Shown here piece after piece: positions 53,723 through 64,000 of a stretch of DNA of 64,000 nucleotides (positions are counted from its first letter, which is position 1; each line of letters begins with the position of its first letter). The notes under the pieces were generated by a model that made no database searches, had not been told where the DNA came from, and saw nothing but the letters and a program-made list of their open reading frames with translations. The stretch is from Proales similis (taxonomy: Eukaryota > Rotifera > Eurotatoria > Ploima > Proalidae). Where the stretch lies: positions 806,001-870,000 of the forward strand of contig JAGVRJ010000005.1 of assembly GCA_019059635.1 (NCBI GenBank), written 5' to 3'. Both the position numbers and the translations under genes were made by a program.

Positions 53723-55900
53723 CTATTTCAAATAGTTGCATGCGGCCAGATTGAGCCGGATTTCGTTCAAGCACAGCAGGTAGTGCCTCATGCCGTCGTT
53801 GAGCTTGTTTATAAACTCCTTGTTGTGGTCAAAGCGAATGAGCTCTGAGTCGAGGAAGCAGTAGCGAGAGAGCTGGCCGAGTGAGGGCACTCGGTTCGAG
53901 TTGAGCAGCTGCTGCAAGTTGAAGCGAATATACTGGCCGCTGATGAGTTGTGGCTTTCTCACCGCCTGCATTGACCAGTCGAGCATGTACTCGAATCTGA
54001 CTTGGTCTTGTTGGCTGTAAAATATCGCAAATGACTTGGATAAATAAAACAAACATGGCAGATAGATGTCGAACAATTTCTTTCGAATGCGGCACTTTTC
54101 AACCAACAGGCAGTTGAGCAGGTCGGAGTTTACCGTTAGCTTGGCCTTTTTGATGATTAAGGCGTAAAAAAATAACCAGCTAAGTCTATTCTCTTGTTCA
54201 CGATTGCCGCAGTTCAGGATTCGGCAGAGCAGCTTTTCCATGAAATTGCCCGTCTCACCGTCGGGCGTTTGATTCAGCTCGGCCGAGTCGGTTAAAAACT
54301 GTTGACTTTGAAAAACTTGAAAAATAGAAAGCTCAGAGGAAGCGTCGACCACCACTCGATTGAGGTCACGACTGGTCAGGTGGTAGCTCGAGCCCAAATG
54401 TTTCAAAAAGTGACTGATAAGCATCGGCTCACTTTCGGGAATCACCAAATACTTTCCCAGGTGGAAGCGCTTCTGTCCGTCTTCAGATGTCTTCGTAGGC
54501 GACGACGATTCTTCGCTCGGGTTAAATAAACGATCATAACTGCCCAGTCGTCTTGAGATTGACACCTCGAGTTCATTCCAATCATCTACTGTGCGCCAGA
54601 CAGGCTCTTGAACTAGAGACTCGAACAACTTGTGGCTGTTTGTGCTGTTCAAGATGTTTGTGGCCAAGTGCTGTTTGACGGGGCTGCTGGCATCTGGCCT
54701 GACTTGTTCAAATTGATTTTCAAGGGCTTGCTTGATTTCGGAGAACCTTCGCATCTTGGCCGGATCGGATCGTTTGCTTCGCTCGCGCCATCTCTTCACT
54801 TTGTTGTGATACGTGTTGGCCAGCAGCTGCTCTAGACTCAAATCTAGAGTCTGGATCAGACGGCTCGGCTTGCAACGCTCCAGCATTTTCTCCAATGCAC
54901 AGTCAAATATGTTCAGATCGCCGATCGAGATCGCCGACAAGAGCACCGAGTGATACAAGGCAATCAGAGTGTCAGCGTTTTCTCTTTGCTCGGTGTGGGC
55001 CAGCAGCACGGCGACAGTTTGTAGCGCGTGTCGTTTAGTTGCCTCCTTAAGCAATGATTTCAAGTCGACTACTTTGGAGTTGAGCAAAAACAAGCAAAAG
55101 TCAGTATTGTAAATGAACGCCTCGCTTGTCTCTTTGAAGTTGAACACTCGAGCCGGCTGGGCTACGTTGCTCAAAATGAGTTTGGCAATGTTGAATTTGG
55201 CGTCCACAAGGCAGAGGTTGACCAGATTTAAAAGCTCATCGCAGCCAAGAACAAAATCGAGACATGCCCGAGCGCCTTGGAAGCAGCCTGTGCTTTGTCT
55301 GAACACACTCTCATCCTGCAGCTGGACGCCGCTGCTCTCATTCAAATAGCTCTTCAGCTTTTGTATTTGACTGGCTCGTCTGTTTATTCTTTGTTTGACC
55401 ATGGTCTGCAAGTAATCAATAAAAACCTGACACATATCATAATTGTTTTGCTTTACTGCGAGATAAAACGGCGACTGCATGCAGCATTCGCCGATTCTCT
55501 GGTCGAAAAAGAAAGCCGGCTCGGCGAACTCATCCTGGCTGTTTGACGTTTGAAACAGAGGACGTTCGTGTCGATTTAGTTCGCGTACGTATGCTTCAAA
55601 TTCAAAGCTGTCTGACTGGCTTGTGGTGGTGTTTCTGCCCGAGCTGCGACGAGACGTTTTCAGATAGTTGCGACTCACAAACGGATTGACTCTAAGCCGT
55701 TCGCTGTCGAACAGCAGCTGTCTGGCCAGTGCGAGATCGTTGTAATAGACCGCGCACATGAGCAGTTTCTCTCCATAGTCTAATCGTGGCCAAATGCTGC
55801 AGAGGCTAAAGCTCAAATCGCTTATGTTGTAGTGCTTGATTTGAACAAGCTGCTTGAAATTGTTCGGAAATCGAATTTCGTACCAATTATACAAATCCAT
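53723..55900 (-). CDS. Ankyrin-repeat protein with SOCS-box-like end
   Basis: A single-exon protein of about 725 residues. The N-terminal half has degenerate ankyrin repeats, e.g. YGEKLLMCAVYYNDLALARQLLF, QSPFYLAVKQNNYDMCQVFIDYL and, less clearly, LVNLCLVDAKFNIAKLILSNV. The C terminus resembles a SOCS box, which recruits Elongin B/C and a Cullin-5 ligase: RVPSLGQLSRYCF, then INKLNDGMRHYLLCLNEI. By that layout it would be an ASB-type substrate receptor, but a long middle of unfamiliar sequence and the weak repeats leave this tentative. The start is the first ATG after an in-frame stop; TTTAGA lies just upstream. Confidence 0.65.
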   Translation of the reverse strand: MDLYNWYEIRFPNNFKQLVQIKHYNISDLSFSLCSIWPRLDYGEKLLMCAVYYNDLALARQLLFDSERLRVNPFVSRNYLKTSRRSSGRNTTTSQSDSFEFEAYVRELNRHERPLFQTSNSQDEFAEPAFFFDQRIGECCMQSPFYLAVKQNNYDMCQVFIDYLQTMVKQRINRRASQIQKLKSYLNESSGVQLQDESVFRQSTGCFQGARACLDFVLGCDELLNLVNLCLVDAKFNIAKLILSNVAQPARVFNFKETSEAFIYNTDFCLFLLNSKVVDLKSLLKEATKRHALQTVAVLLAHTEQRENADTLIALYHSVLLSAISIGDLNIFDCALEKMLERCKPSRLIQTLDLSLEQLLANTYHNKVKRWRERSKRSDPAKMRRFSEIKQALENQFEQVRPDASSPVKQHLATNILNSTNSHKLFESLVQEPVWRTVDDWNELEVSISRRLGSYDRLFNPSEESSSPTKTSEDGQKRFHLGKYLVIPESEPMLISHFLKHLGSSYHLTSRDLNRVVVDASSELSIFQVFQSQQFLTDSAELNQTPDGETGNFMEKLLCRILNCGNREQENRLSWLFFYALIIKKAKLTVNSDLLNCLLVEKCRIRKKLFDIYLPCLFYLSKSFAIFYSQQDQVRFEYMLDWSMQAVRKPQLISGQYIRFNLQQLLNSNRVPSLGQLSRYCFLDSELIRFDHNKEFINKLNDGMRHYLLCLNEIRLNLAACNYLK

Positions 55901-57218
55901 ACTCCTTCTAAACAAGTTCGAGGAAAACTAGAAGTCGCATCGGGACTGGTTTGAATGAGATGTAGAAAAGAAAACAAATGAAATGAAAAGCGTTTAAACG
56001 ATCAGAAAGCAGAACAAGAAAAGTTAAGATGACTAAGCATTAAGAATTCATAATTTCCGAATGAACAAGACGAGTGACCATTGCGAGAGTGTGTGCGTGA
56101 CTTGTTACGAATCGCCGTCAAGTCTCATCTTACTGGCAGAAACGCTCATTTCAATAAAGGCTACGTTCGTGGGTGGGTCTTTGTGAACAAGACAAAAAAA
56201 AGCATTTGTTTGCTCGTTTACAATAGCTGTTCAGAGCGATCAATAGAAACGGATTCGATCGAAAACCATCCGATTCTCAACTTGCCTCTTCAGTGTGTGT
56301 GTGTGTGTGTTGTATGTGCGTAAAAGAAAATCGAGACAGAAAGAAGAGGAAAGCGAAATCTGCGATGGAGCTGCACGCAGAGAGGTCTCATGCGGAATAA
56401 GCACGAGCACAGCACAGTTTTACTAGCACGGCTGTGAAGAAAGAGAGCTTGTTGTGACGGTCGAGCAGACCTCAAACAAGCGGGAAAAAGGATTTATCGC
56501 TCAAGCTTTTATGGTCTCGCGCTGGATTGGCCTTCTAGATGGTCTTATTACGCGCGAGCACATCTGGCCAAGAAACGTGACTATTGCGCATCGATTCGAT
56601 TGAGAATAAGTTCTCCGACGATCGAAATGTTCAATTATTGTTTGAACCGAGCCGATTGAAATAAGTTGGTGAATATTTGTTTTAGAGAGCTTTTGTTTCA
56701 GTGGTCGAATACGAAACGGGCATTTAACTTTGCTTCAATTGGTCGAGTCTCTGCAAAATTCCTCAACTCATTTGATTCGGTTCGACAAGACGATTTGCGC
56801 ACACGATTGAGTGATTCTTGTGTGCATCGACCAATTGAAAAGTAACTTGGAGTTGGAAATTCACTCACGAACAATCGCACACCTTAAATTTTACTCGTTT
56901 TTTACTTATTGGCGCTCAATTTCCATGTGCTTTTGCCGATCGGCGACCTATTAACTCTCGGCTCACGAATCGGATTCGAACGCGAAAATCAGTCGATCTT
57001 GTTTGATTGTAGCCCGATTGTGTTTGATACAATTTCGCTATTCATTCTTTGTAGAGAGGTTTTCTATTCTTTTATTTTACACATTCAGATTTATTCAAAG
57101 CATCACGTTTATCGATCTCGTGTGAGCCACTTGAGGAAAGAGCGAGAGAGAGAGAGAGAGAGGATAAAGAGGGCAAATACGAGAGGCATTTAATTGTAAC
57201 AAGCTGGCTTGTTCGGCT
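55901..57218. other. 1.3 kb intergenic region, ankyrin gene/SMKR1
   Basis: Contains a GT run (56293-56311) and a GA run (57143-57162). No exon is supported on either strand; it holds the ankyrin gene promoter and SMKR1 3' UTR. Confidence 0.45.
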
Positions 57219-57528
57219 CTACTTCTTCTTCTTCTTCTTTTTCTTGCCGGCACCGTCCCATTTGTAGCCGAACTTGTCCAGCGCATCAGGCACATTGTGG
57301 CTCACGTAGTAGGCGTTCAGTAGCGCGATCGGATTCAGCACGTCCATTTTCTCCTTGCTTGCCTTTGTCTTTGCCGGCGATGAGCTACGCGAACGCTTCT
57401 TGCTGCCAGATGATTTCTTTTTTGACGAGCTTTTCGATCGTACCTTTTTACCTCCACCCGGCTGTTTAGTTCAAGCGTTCGTTTATATTTTAAAATAGCC
57501 AGCAGTCAAATAGGCGCACGCTTACCAT
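57219..57528 (-). CDS. SMKR1: Small lysine-rich protein 1 homologue
   Basis: Animal SMKR1 is a short lysine-rich protein of unknown molecular role, retained in ciliated animals. Exon 1 is just the ATG (57528-57526); the 64 bp intron ends TAAACAG, and exon 2 runs 57461-57219, giving 81 residues. It reads MPGGGKKVRSKSSSKKK, a Lys/Ser-rich basic stretch, then the conserved core MDVLNPIALLNAYYVSHNVPDALDKFGYKWDGAGKKK. Human SMKR1 has the same plan: MPGKGKK start, then [23 protein letters not shown] and GFHWPGAPKGKK. The C terminus is a run of lysines from AAG repeats. Without the ATG-only exon the start would be missed. The neighbouring tektin fits a ciliated animal. Confidence 0.85.
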
Positions 57529-58361
57529 TCTTCAGCTCCTCATTTTGCGATCAAAAATGGCTCCAGCAGCAGCACTCGATCTGAGCTTTGATTTTCGACT
57601 CTTTTATTCGCTTTTGACTTTTAATGAATCAAAATATTTACACCCTGACTCGGCCGCGCTAAAATACCTAATCATCAACCTAGCCCGGCTGCACCTTGTT
57701 TGTTGGCTTGTGTTTGGCAACAATCGCACGTATCCATAGTGACCGTGCGCGATTAGAAATTATCTCCGGCCTCGAGCTGTTTGCCGATTAATACTCGTGC
57801 TGCGCAAGTTTTTGCTTGTTTTCTGCTCTCTTTCTATTTAAACGCAGAGCTCTGCATTTGCTCGAGCGCGATTTCAAGTGTCGGTTATTTATAATGTGAT
57901 TTATAATAATTGAAAATGCAACAAAAACAAGACAGAGAGGTCAGGAATGTGGCTGTCTGAATATGCGGCGTTGACAGAGGTTTCTAAGAATTGTGGACAG
58001 GCATCAGCTAGGGCGTCGAGGTATTCAATGCGTTACGTTTGTTGGCGGCCGGCGATGGCAAACGCAATGAAAGTAATGTGCGGAAGTGAACTGCTGAATC
58101 AGCTCTTATCTCATTGATCAACAATCGAGCTCGAGGCAAATCTAAAGATTAATGCAGCTCTTTTCGCTGATTATTTGATTTATGGCTTCCGCCAAATTAG
58201 ACCGATCGTCGTCTGCGTCTATTACATGATCATGAAGAGTATGTAATAAGATTAGGGGTGTGCTTTCAGGAGAATAAACGTGCTCACTTCAAAGCTGATG
58301 CTTGTGTCAAATCTCTGCAGCCTTTTTTATTCCCTACGCATAGGCCAAATTGGCAAGTATA
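57529..58361. other. Divergent intergenic region SMKR1/GPCR
   Basis: 833 bases with both promoters expected. A 64-codon plus-strand frame (57545-57739) has no support. No RNA gene is recognised. Confidence 0.45.
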
Positions 58362-59750
58362 ATGAAAAATAGTCTGAAAAACTTGAGCATTTCGAATGCT
58401 CATGAGGAGCTCAATATAAGCGCGGGCGTTTTACTGTGCACCATCAGCCAGCTTGACTGGTCATTGTGGACGAAGATAGCTATCGACGTTTTCTACGTGT
58501 TCGGCGGCGTGTTGACCCTGTTCGGCACTGCGCTCAACACGTTCTGCATTTACGTGGTCTACAAGAGCAGAATCTACCGGAAAACCTGTTTTGGCCTCTA
58601 TCTCCGCCTGATCTGCCTGACCGACGCATTGAAGCTGTTCGCCGAATACTTCTTGCGAATAGCAATCATGACCTTGTTCTCAAGCTCTTGGATGAGTAAA
58701 AACACGATCGACTTGATTAGGGTTCACACAGTTAATCCGATTGTGTTTCTTCACTGTAACTTTCTGCTCGGCGTGATTATGCTCACCGAGAATCTCAATT
58801 ACATCTATTGTATCGTGCTGGCGGCCGACCGAGTTATTCGCTTGTGGAACTCGGGCTGGGCAAAGTGCAATCTAACTTACTCTTTCATGTGCAAGTTTAT
58901 CACAGTGACGAGCATTCTAGTCGGCTTCTACTGCCATCCGCACTTTTATCCGATTAAAAGCTGCCGTTTCACAACCTATGGCCGTGGTCTGCTCACTCGA
59001 GCATTCTACTCTGATTGCGAGGTAGAAAGCAACTCGATCAAACACGTTTCATTCAAGTTCTACTGGCGAAACATTGATGCAATAGTCAACTCAATTCTCC
59101 TTCCGCTCCTACTCGTAGTATTCAATCTCCTATTGACCTATCAGCTAATAACGAAGCGGCACAAGATCAGAGTAGAGATGAAGGGCTGCATTAGACTGAA
59201 AGTGAGTCAAGACATTCACGCAGAAAGCGGCCGAAACGGCGTGTTCAAGGCAACGTTGGAAGCGAGCAGAGTCGTGCTCGTCGACTCTCTTCTGTTCATC
59301 ATATTCATTACGCCGGCCAATTACTTCATTTATCTCAAGCAATTCGAGAACAAAGAGCTGAACGCTGCCCTCAGTCTGTTGGGTATCTCGTTCAGTCTAA
59401 TCAACCACGCCTGTAACGGTCTTGTCTATTTCATCTGCAGCAAGACCTTTCGAAATGAGAGCAAACGAGCGTTCGAAAATGCGTTTAAATCGGCATCGGC
59501 ACAACCGGCATCGGGCTCTGTGCACACGAGTAGACAGCTGTCGCTGCATTTCATTCCTCAATTCAAACCGATCGAGTCTAGGTCTCGATCACGTTCGGTG
59601 GGCAGTGCACCGCGACGACTCTCTCGCTCTTTTCGCCGCGATTCTTTCTCATTCAGTGATTCAAGAAAGCGAATTCGCACTCGATTCTCGGAGCGCAAAA
59701 ACTCGCGCGAGCTGGCCATCTTCAAAGAGGTTCTCTTGACGCATATTTAG
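58362..59750 (+). CDS. Rhodopsin-type 7TM receptor, probable peptide receptor
   Basis: A single-exon protein of 462 residues starting at the ATG at 58362. Two N-glycosylation sites (NLSIS, NISA) precede seven hydrophobic spans beginning about residue 40 (VFYVFGGVLTLFGTALNTFCIYVVY). TM2 and the loop read RLICLTDALKLFAEYF, which recalls invertebrate FMRFamide-type receptors. The usual TM3 DRY is ADRVIRL (YCIVLAADRVIRLW). TM7 NPxxY is replaced by NHACNGLVYFICSKTFRNE, which still keeps NG..YF/C-terminal F motif. A long Arg/Ser-rich tail (SRSRSRSVG..) follows. Family A is well supported, the ligand is unknown. Divergent and intronless, so it may belong to a lineage-expanded group. Confidence 0.8.
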   Translation: MKNSLKNLSISNAHEELNISAGVLLCTISQLDWSLWTKIAIDVFYVFGGVLTLFGTALNTFCIYVVYKSRIYRKTCFGLYLRLICLTDALKLFAEYFLRIAIMTLFSSSWMSKNTIDLIRVHTVNPIVFLHCNFLLGVIMLTENLNYIYCIVLAADRVIRLWNSGWAKCNLTYSFMCKFITVTSILVGFYCHPHFYPIKSCRFTTYGRGLLTRAFYSDCEVESNSIKHVSFKFYWRNIDAIVNSILLPLLLVVFNLLLTYQLITKRHKIRVEMKGCIRLKVSQDIHAESGRNGVFKATLEASRVVLVDSLLFIIFITPANYFIYLKQFENKELNAALSLLGISFSLINHACNGLVYFICSKTFRNESKRAFENAFKSASAQPASGSVHTSRQLSLHFIPQFKPIESRSRSRSVGSAPRRLSRSFRRDSFSFSDSRKRIRTRFSERKNSRELAIFKEVLLTHI

Positions 59751-60224
59751 CAAAGCCAACCGAACCAAATCGCCAACAAGTTCAAAGCATTCGAATTGAG
59801 AACAAAGCGTTCAACTTTTCCGTGTTTGGTATTTATTTTTCCCAACTCGCTGTTTGTTAGCGCACTAGCATTGAATCAAAGCTATTCTCACTCCTATTGT
59901 GGTCTGAATGAAAGATTGTACTGAATTGATCTATTGTGGCTATTTATTCGTCATCTTGTTTGCATTGTTTGTAGTTCGTTCGCTTCTTTTCTACTTCTAC
60001 GAGCAATTTTCTTTTATTTCCTTTTTCTTCTGTTTTTGGGGTTGTTGTTTTTTTGATGTGAGAGTGGATTTTTGAATAAAAGAACTGCTCGCACATTCTG
60101 ATTGGTCGCTTATAAACAAATATTTCGATCGCAAAGCCAAACGGCCGCTCAATCCTTCTACAAATCTCTTCTTGTGTGTATTTAAAAAAATTCAAGAATG
60201 TTCGATAAAATAATTTCGCAAGTT
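59751..60224. other. Convergent region GPCR/ABCD3
   Basis: 474 bases of 3' UTR on both strands. The region includes T-rich tracts, and nothing else is recognised. Confidence 0.5.
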
Positions 60225-63170
60225 TCATGAGCCGAACTCTTCAGTAAAGTCATCAATTTGCTTGAACTCAAACGAGCCTCGGCCGTCCATGCGCAAGTAG
60301 TACTAAATAGAGCAAAACGAAAAGAGTAGAAGATTAATAAAACTGCCAATTGATGCAAATTGAGCTTATTCTCGTTTGGCTTACGTCGTGGTACTTCCAC
60401 AGTGATTTGCGATGTGACACTGTGAACAAGGTGATTCCGGCCTGATGTTTCAAATAATCATTAATTCATTTAACGGCTCAATTGACGTGTGAACATAAAA
60501 ATGCTGCGAGAGGCGCTCACTTTTTTGCAGTATTCGTACATGAATCCCTCCACATCCACACTGACAGCGCTTGTGCATTCATCCAGAATGGCGAACTGGG
60601 GCTTGTGATAGAACAGACGAGCCATCTAAATATAGAAATAAATCAGCGTTTCTGTCTGACGCCATCTCGTTATCTTGTTTACTGAAAAGCATTACCGCAA
60701 TTCGCTGCTTTTCACCGCCAGACAGAACGTCAATCCAATCCTGAACCGCGTTCCAGCCGCCCTCGCGAGTCACAATGTTTCCGAGCTGCACCTTCTCCAT
60801 GAGATCGTTTAAATCCTTGTCGGTCAGCCGCTTGGCTCTCATCTCTTCCAGTGTGTCCGGATAGATTACTTGGTCCCTCAGCGTACCAATGGTCATGTAC
60901 GGTTTCTTTTGTTTGTAAAGGGCATTCAACAGTTAGTCGATTTTGAATGCGTTCTCACCTGGGGGATGTAGAAGAGCTTGCCTTTTTCAGGCTTGATTAT
61001 GGTTCCGTCAAACAGTGGCCACAGCTGATTCGATCAAAGTTAGCGATCGATTTGATAAAAAAAAGGAGAAGAGAAACATTCGTCTTACTTCGCCCAGAAT
61101 TCTGAATAGACTGCTCTTGCCGCAGCCATTCGGTCCACAGACGAGCACATTAACGCCCGATTTGACCTCGAACGAAAGCTCTTGGATGAGAACGTCGCCG
61201 TTGGGCGTGACCAGCGGAACTCGGTCGAATCTGGCGAAATAGACAAGAAGTTGAATAAAATCTTGAAAAGAGAAATTCTAAGGCCAACTTGATTATGTGG
61301 TCCTCGTAGATAAGTTTGCCCTTGTTTTGCTTGAGCGCCAGCTTATTGCCTTCTTTATTCTCATCCTCCTTGACCATGGTTCGTTGGTAATGGCCCATGT
61401 TCAGCTCGTCCAGAACCGTATTGAGCTGGTTAACTCGTTCGGTAAAGCCGGCGAGACGTGTCAGCTCTCGGCCGGCCAGAGAAATTCGACCCAGCGCCTC
61501 GGCCAGCTTCACCAGCATGCGGCCGCTCTTGTAATAATACTCCAGACGTTCGCTGTGCGACACCTGGTTTATTTGACTGTTGCGGTCAAAGAAGGGAGTG
61601 GAAACGACATTGTAGCCGATGAATGTGGCCAAGTACTTGGCAACTATGTTGTCGATGAAGCCCATCGAGAAGCGAAATATGACAAAGTTCCGCGCGTGGT
61701 TCACGAGCTTGTTGAAGCTCAAGTTAATGTTGAGCTCTTCTCGCTTTTGACCTTGATAGAACGCAATCTCTTCCGAGTTGGTAATTAGGCGCGCGTTCAT
61801 GTGGCGAAACTCGCCCTCGTTGCTCTGTTCGGTCACTGTCATGTGAGCGATCGGCTTTCTCAGCGAAGTGAGAAAGAAGCCCGAGACGAGCAGATAGCTG
61901 AGCATAATGATCGGTCCTTGGGCGCCAATCGTTTGAGTGAGCTTGACTGCGTAAATCGCCACATCTAGTAGAGGCTGTGCTCCCACGCTCACGAATGAGT
62001 TTGAGCATGTAAACGTGTTCGCTTGTCACCTACCTTGCTCAGGTTCGAATAGAGCTCGGTCAACGAGTTGCAGAATTTCTCTACATCCTGAGTCATGAGC
62101 TGGTCAGCATTTGCTATTCTGTTGTCCAGATTGTTCATTTTGTAATAAGTCAAGTTCCTTGTTTGTCGCAAGCGAATAAGTCTCGCCGGCCGATGATGTG
62201 AAATTCCAGTCAAAATTGACTATTTACGTGAGGTATTTCGAGTAGAGAAATCGAGTCAACCGGGTTCGAAATCTGAGCTTGAGCTCGTCAAGCCCGTACT
62301 TGTTCGCAATTGATCAGCTTCGAATGAGAAAGCTGACTGGTTAGCGCTTACTTTTAAAGAGTTGTTTATGATCGAAATCTAAAGTCGAACGAGCCCGGAA
62401 ATTAAAGAGAAAACTGGACGATGATGATGGTCGAAGGTGAACTCACAAATGGCATGGCCACAATGTAACGGGCCACGTGTCGAATGAAATCTGCCGCATT
62501 CCCGCTGATGATCGAGCTGAACGAGTCGCAAGTTTAGAAGAAGCTTTTAAGACTTTAAGTTTTAAATTTTACCTTTCAATCGATGTGCCGTTGAATATTA
62601 TGAACACGTCGGCAAACGTTCGGCAAATGAGTGAGAAAGCAACAAGAAGCAAGTAGCCGACCTGATTGCAAGTTGGTAGATTATTGCAATCGCCGACTCT
62701 ACAGAAACATGTTTGAACTAACTTCTGCACAGCGCCACGAGGGCACAACGATTTTCAATAGACGCATAAGCTTCCTAATCGAAACAGATTGTCAATTCGA
62801 TTGAAGAGAAATCATAGAAATTGACGCGACTCACTTGAAGAACCGGGAGTCGACTGCGATTTTCTCTTTTTTGCTCTTCTTCAATTCGTTTTTAAACTTC
62901 GCTTCCAATATGACGCTTTCTAAGTTCACTTACTGCACCCTTGCCCTTGGAGCTCGAAGCTTGTTGGAATTTTTTCTGAAATCTTAGTTCCAGGCATGAA
63001 ATTAGTTCAGATAGATTCAACCGAGTTCTCAAGGCCTTTGACTCTTACGCTTTGTTCCTGGTGCTCACTATTCGCTTGGACGTCCAATAGACCAGCACCA
63101 TGGAGCTGGCCAACATGATGGCACTCCGCCTGAGCTGCGGGTCCATCATGAATTTGCTAAACATGGCCAT
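60225..63170 (-). CDS. ABCD3: Peroxisomal ABC half-transporter ABCD3 (PMP70)
   Basis: A half-transporter that dimerises in the peroxisome membrane and imports branched-chain and bile-acid acyl-CoAs. More than ten small exons. The N terminus reads [15 protein letters not shown], then VDSRFFK, the membrane domain with [17 protein letters not shown] and [15 protein letters not shown], and the ABCD EEA-like region in [69 protein letters not shown] and [22 protein letters not shown] follow. NBD: Walker [64 protein letters not shown] and H-loop [11 protein letters not shown]. The end [14 protein letters not shown] matches ABCD3 rather than ABCD1/2 or ABCD4. TTTAGA lies 12 bases upstream of the ATG. 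Confidence 0.95.
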
Positions 63171-64000
63171 TTCGTCGAGTCTAAATCATACCAGCAAAGT
63201 ACATTAGATGACTGTTTGTTCGCACCGTTAAGTAGTTAAATCATTGAACATTGATTGTATGGGGTTCGACCTAGTCGCTATGGTTATGCATACAAGCAAT
63301 AGACCGGGCTGACCGCGTCAGCTGCCTTGATTTGAAAGCCGAAGCATTGACGCTAAACGCAAAGGGACTTTTTGGATGGAGGGGGTCCTTAATCATGATC
63401 ATTTGCATTAAATTGCTTCTATTATGTGAACCATGCGATTATGCTCAGATATTTTAAAAATAATCATTCAACAAGTAATTTAATTTTTTAAGTCTGACTT
63501 TTCGCGCCCTCTCGCGCTCTTTGTTTAATCAACAATTTCAGCCTATTTCTTGATTTGATCGTGCTCTGAATCTAATTAATTCTGAATATCGATCGATGGA
63601 TGGACGTTGGTCAAATTATCGCCTGAAACATGAACCGGCCTGCCATTGAACAGCAGCATTCAGGAATTATTGATCGAAGCGCATAATTGCACGCTGCTCA
63701 ATGGGCATTTATTTACTCTGGAGAGGCAATGCGCTGTGGGAGACACCTGAAATGAGAATGGAATAAGAAATTTGCGGTTTGAGTAAAAAGTTTGAATTAA
63801 AACAGAAATTAAACGACTTGACCCGGGCCGAAGCGAACAGTACAACGCGCTATCGTTAATTTGATCTTGAATATTTTTTATCTTTAATTTAATTATGTTA
63901 TCCGTTGGCCACACGAGGCGAAGCCGATTTGTCGACTCGAGACGGGCGGCTATGCTTGAATTATTCGGCAAAAGGGCTTAATCGTTTACGACAACAAACG
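63171..64000. other. Right-hand end without a recognised gene
   Basis: 830 bases upstream of ABCD3. A minus-strand frame at 63660-63971 has no domain or composition to support it. Presumably promoter plus intergenic sequence running off the window. Confidence 0.4.

Overview
The window is nuclear DNA from an animal with a compact genome. Genes have GT-AG introns, mostly about 50-90 bp, and AATAAA poly(A) signals. They are interleaved on both strands with gaps of a few hundred bases, and none is arranged in a bacterial way. About 29 protein-coding genes can be supported. A SoxC transcription factor, tektin-2, an SMKR1-like protein, a neuropeptide-type GPCR and an N-terminal WASP module point to a bilaterian with ciliated or flagellated cells. 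I cannot name the phylum from sequence alone. Many genes are single-exon (SMC1 fragment, Rab5, calpain, GPCR, AUP1, SoxC, BTB protein), while others keep several tiny introns, which suggests extensive intron loss.

Layout, left to right. 1-6 kb: C-terminal part of SMC1 (gene runs off the left edge), NDUFB6 (complex I), RPC9/CRCP (Pol III) and a CDK2-type kinase on the minus strand. 6-17 kb: a very large unrecognised, disordered protein, NPLOC4, cystathionine gamma-lyase, and a WASP-type WH1 protein that appears to lack the VCA end. 17-25 kb: TFIIF-alpha (GTF2F1), a small secreted and probably amidated peptide precursor behind a TATA box, a BTB-domain protein and a class I HDAC (HDAC8 type). 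25-33 kb: SoxC, with almost 3 kb of gene-free DNA on each side, the largest empty stretches in the window. 33-40 kb: RPL34 and RPS13 side by side, an unrecognised tail-anchored OTU-like protein, CRELD and COX7C. 40-53 kb: AUP1, Rab5, tektin-2, CDKAL1, a single-exon calpain with a CaaX-like end, and IDH3 gamma. 53-64 kb: an ankyrin/SOCS-box-like protein, SMKR1, a 7TM receptor and the peroxisomal half-transporter ABCD3/PMP70.

Most genes are housekeeping and not organised by pathway. Mitochondrial functions recur (NDUFB6, COX7C, IDH3G), as do ER quality control (NPLOC4, AUP1, CRELD) and cilia (TEKT2, SMKR1). The parts most worth a second look are the OTU-like tail-anchored protein, the VCA-less WASP relative, the peptide precursor, the CaaX calpain, the isolated SoxC locus, and a recurring TTTAG(A) motif just upstream of many start codons.
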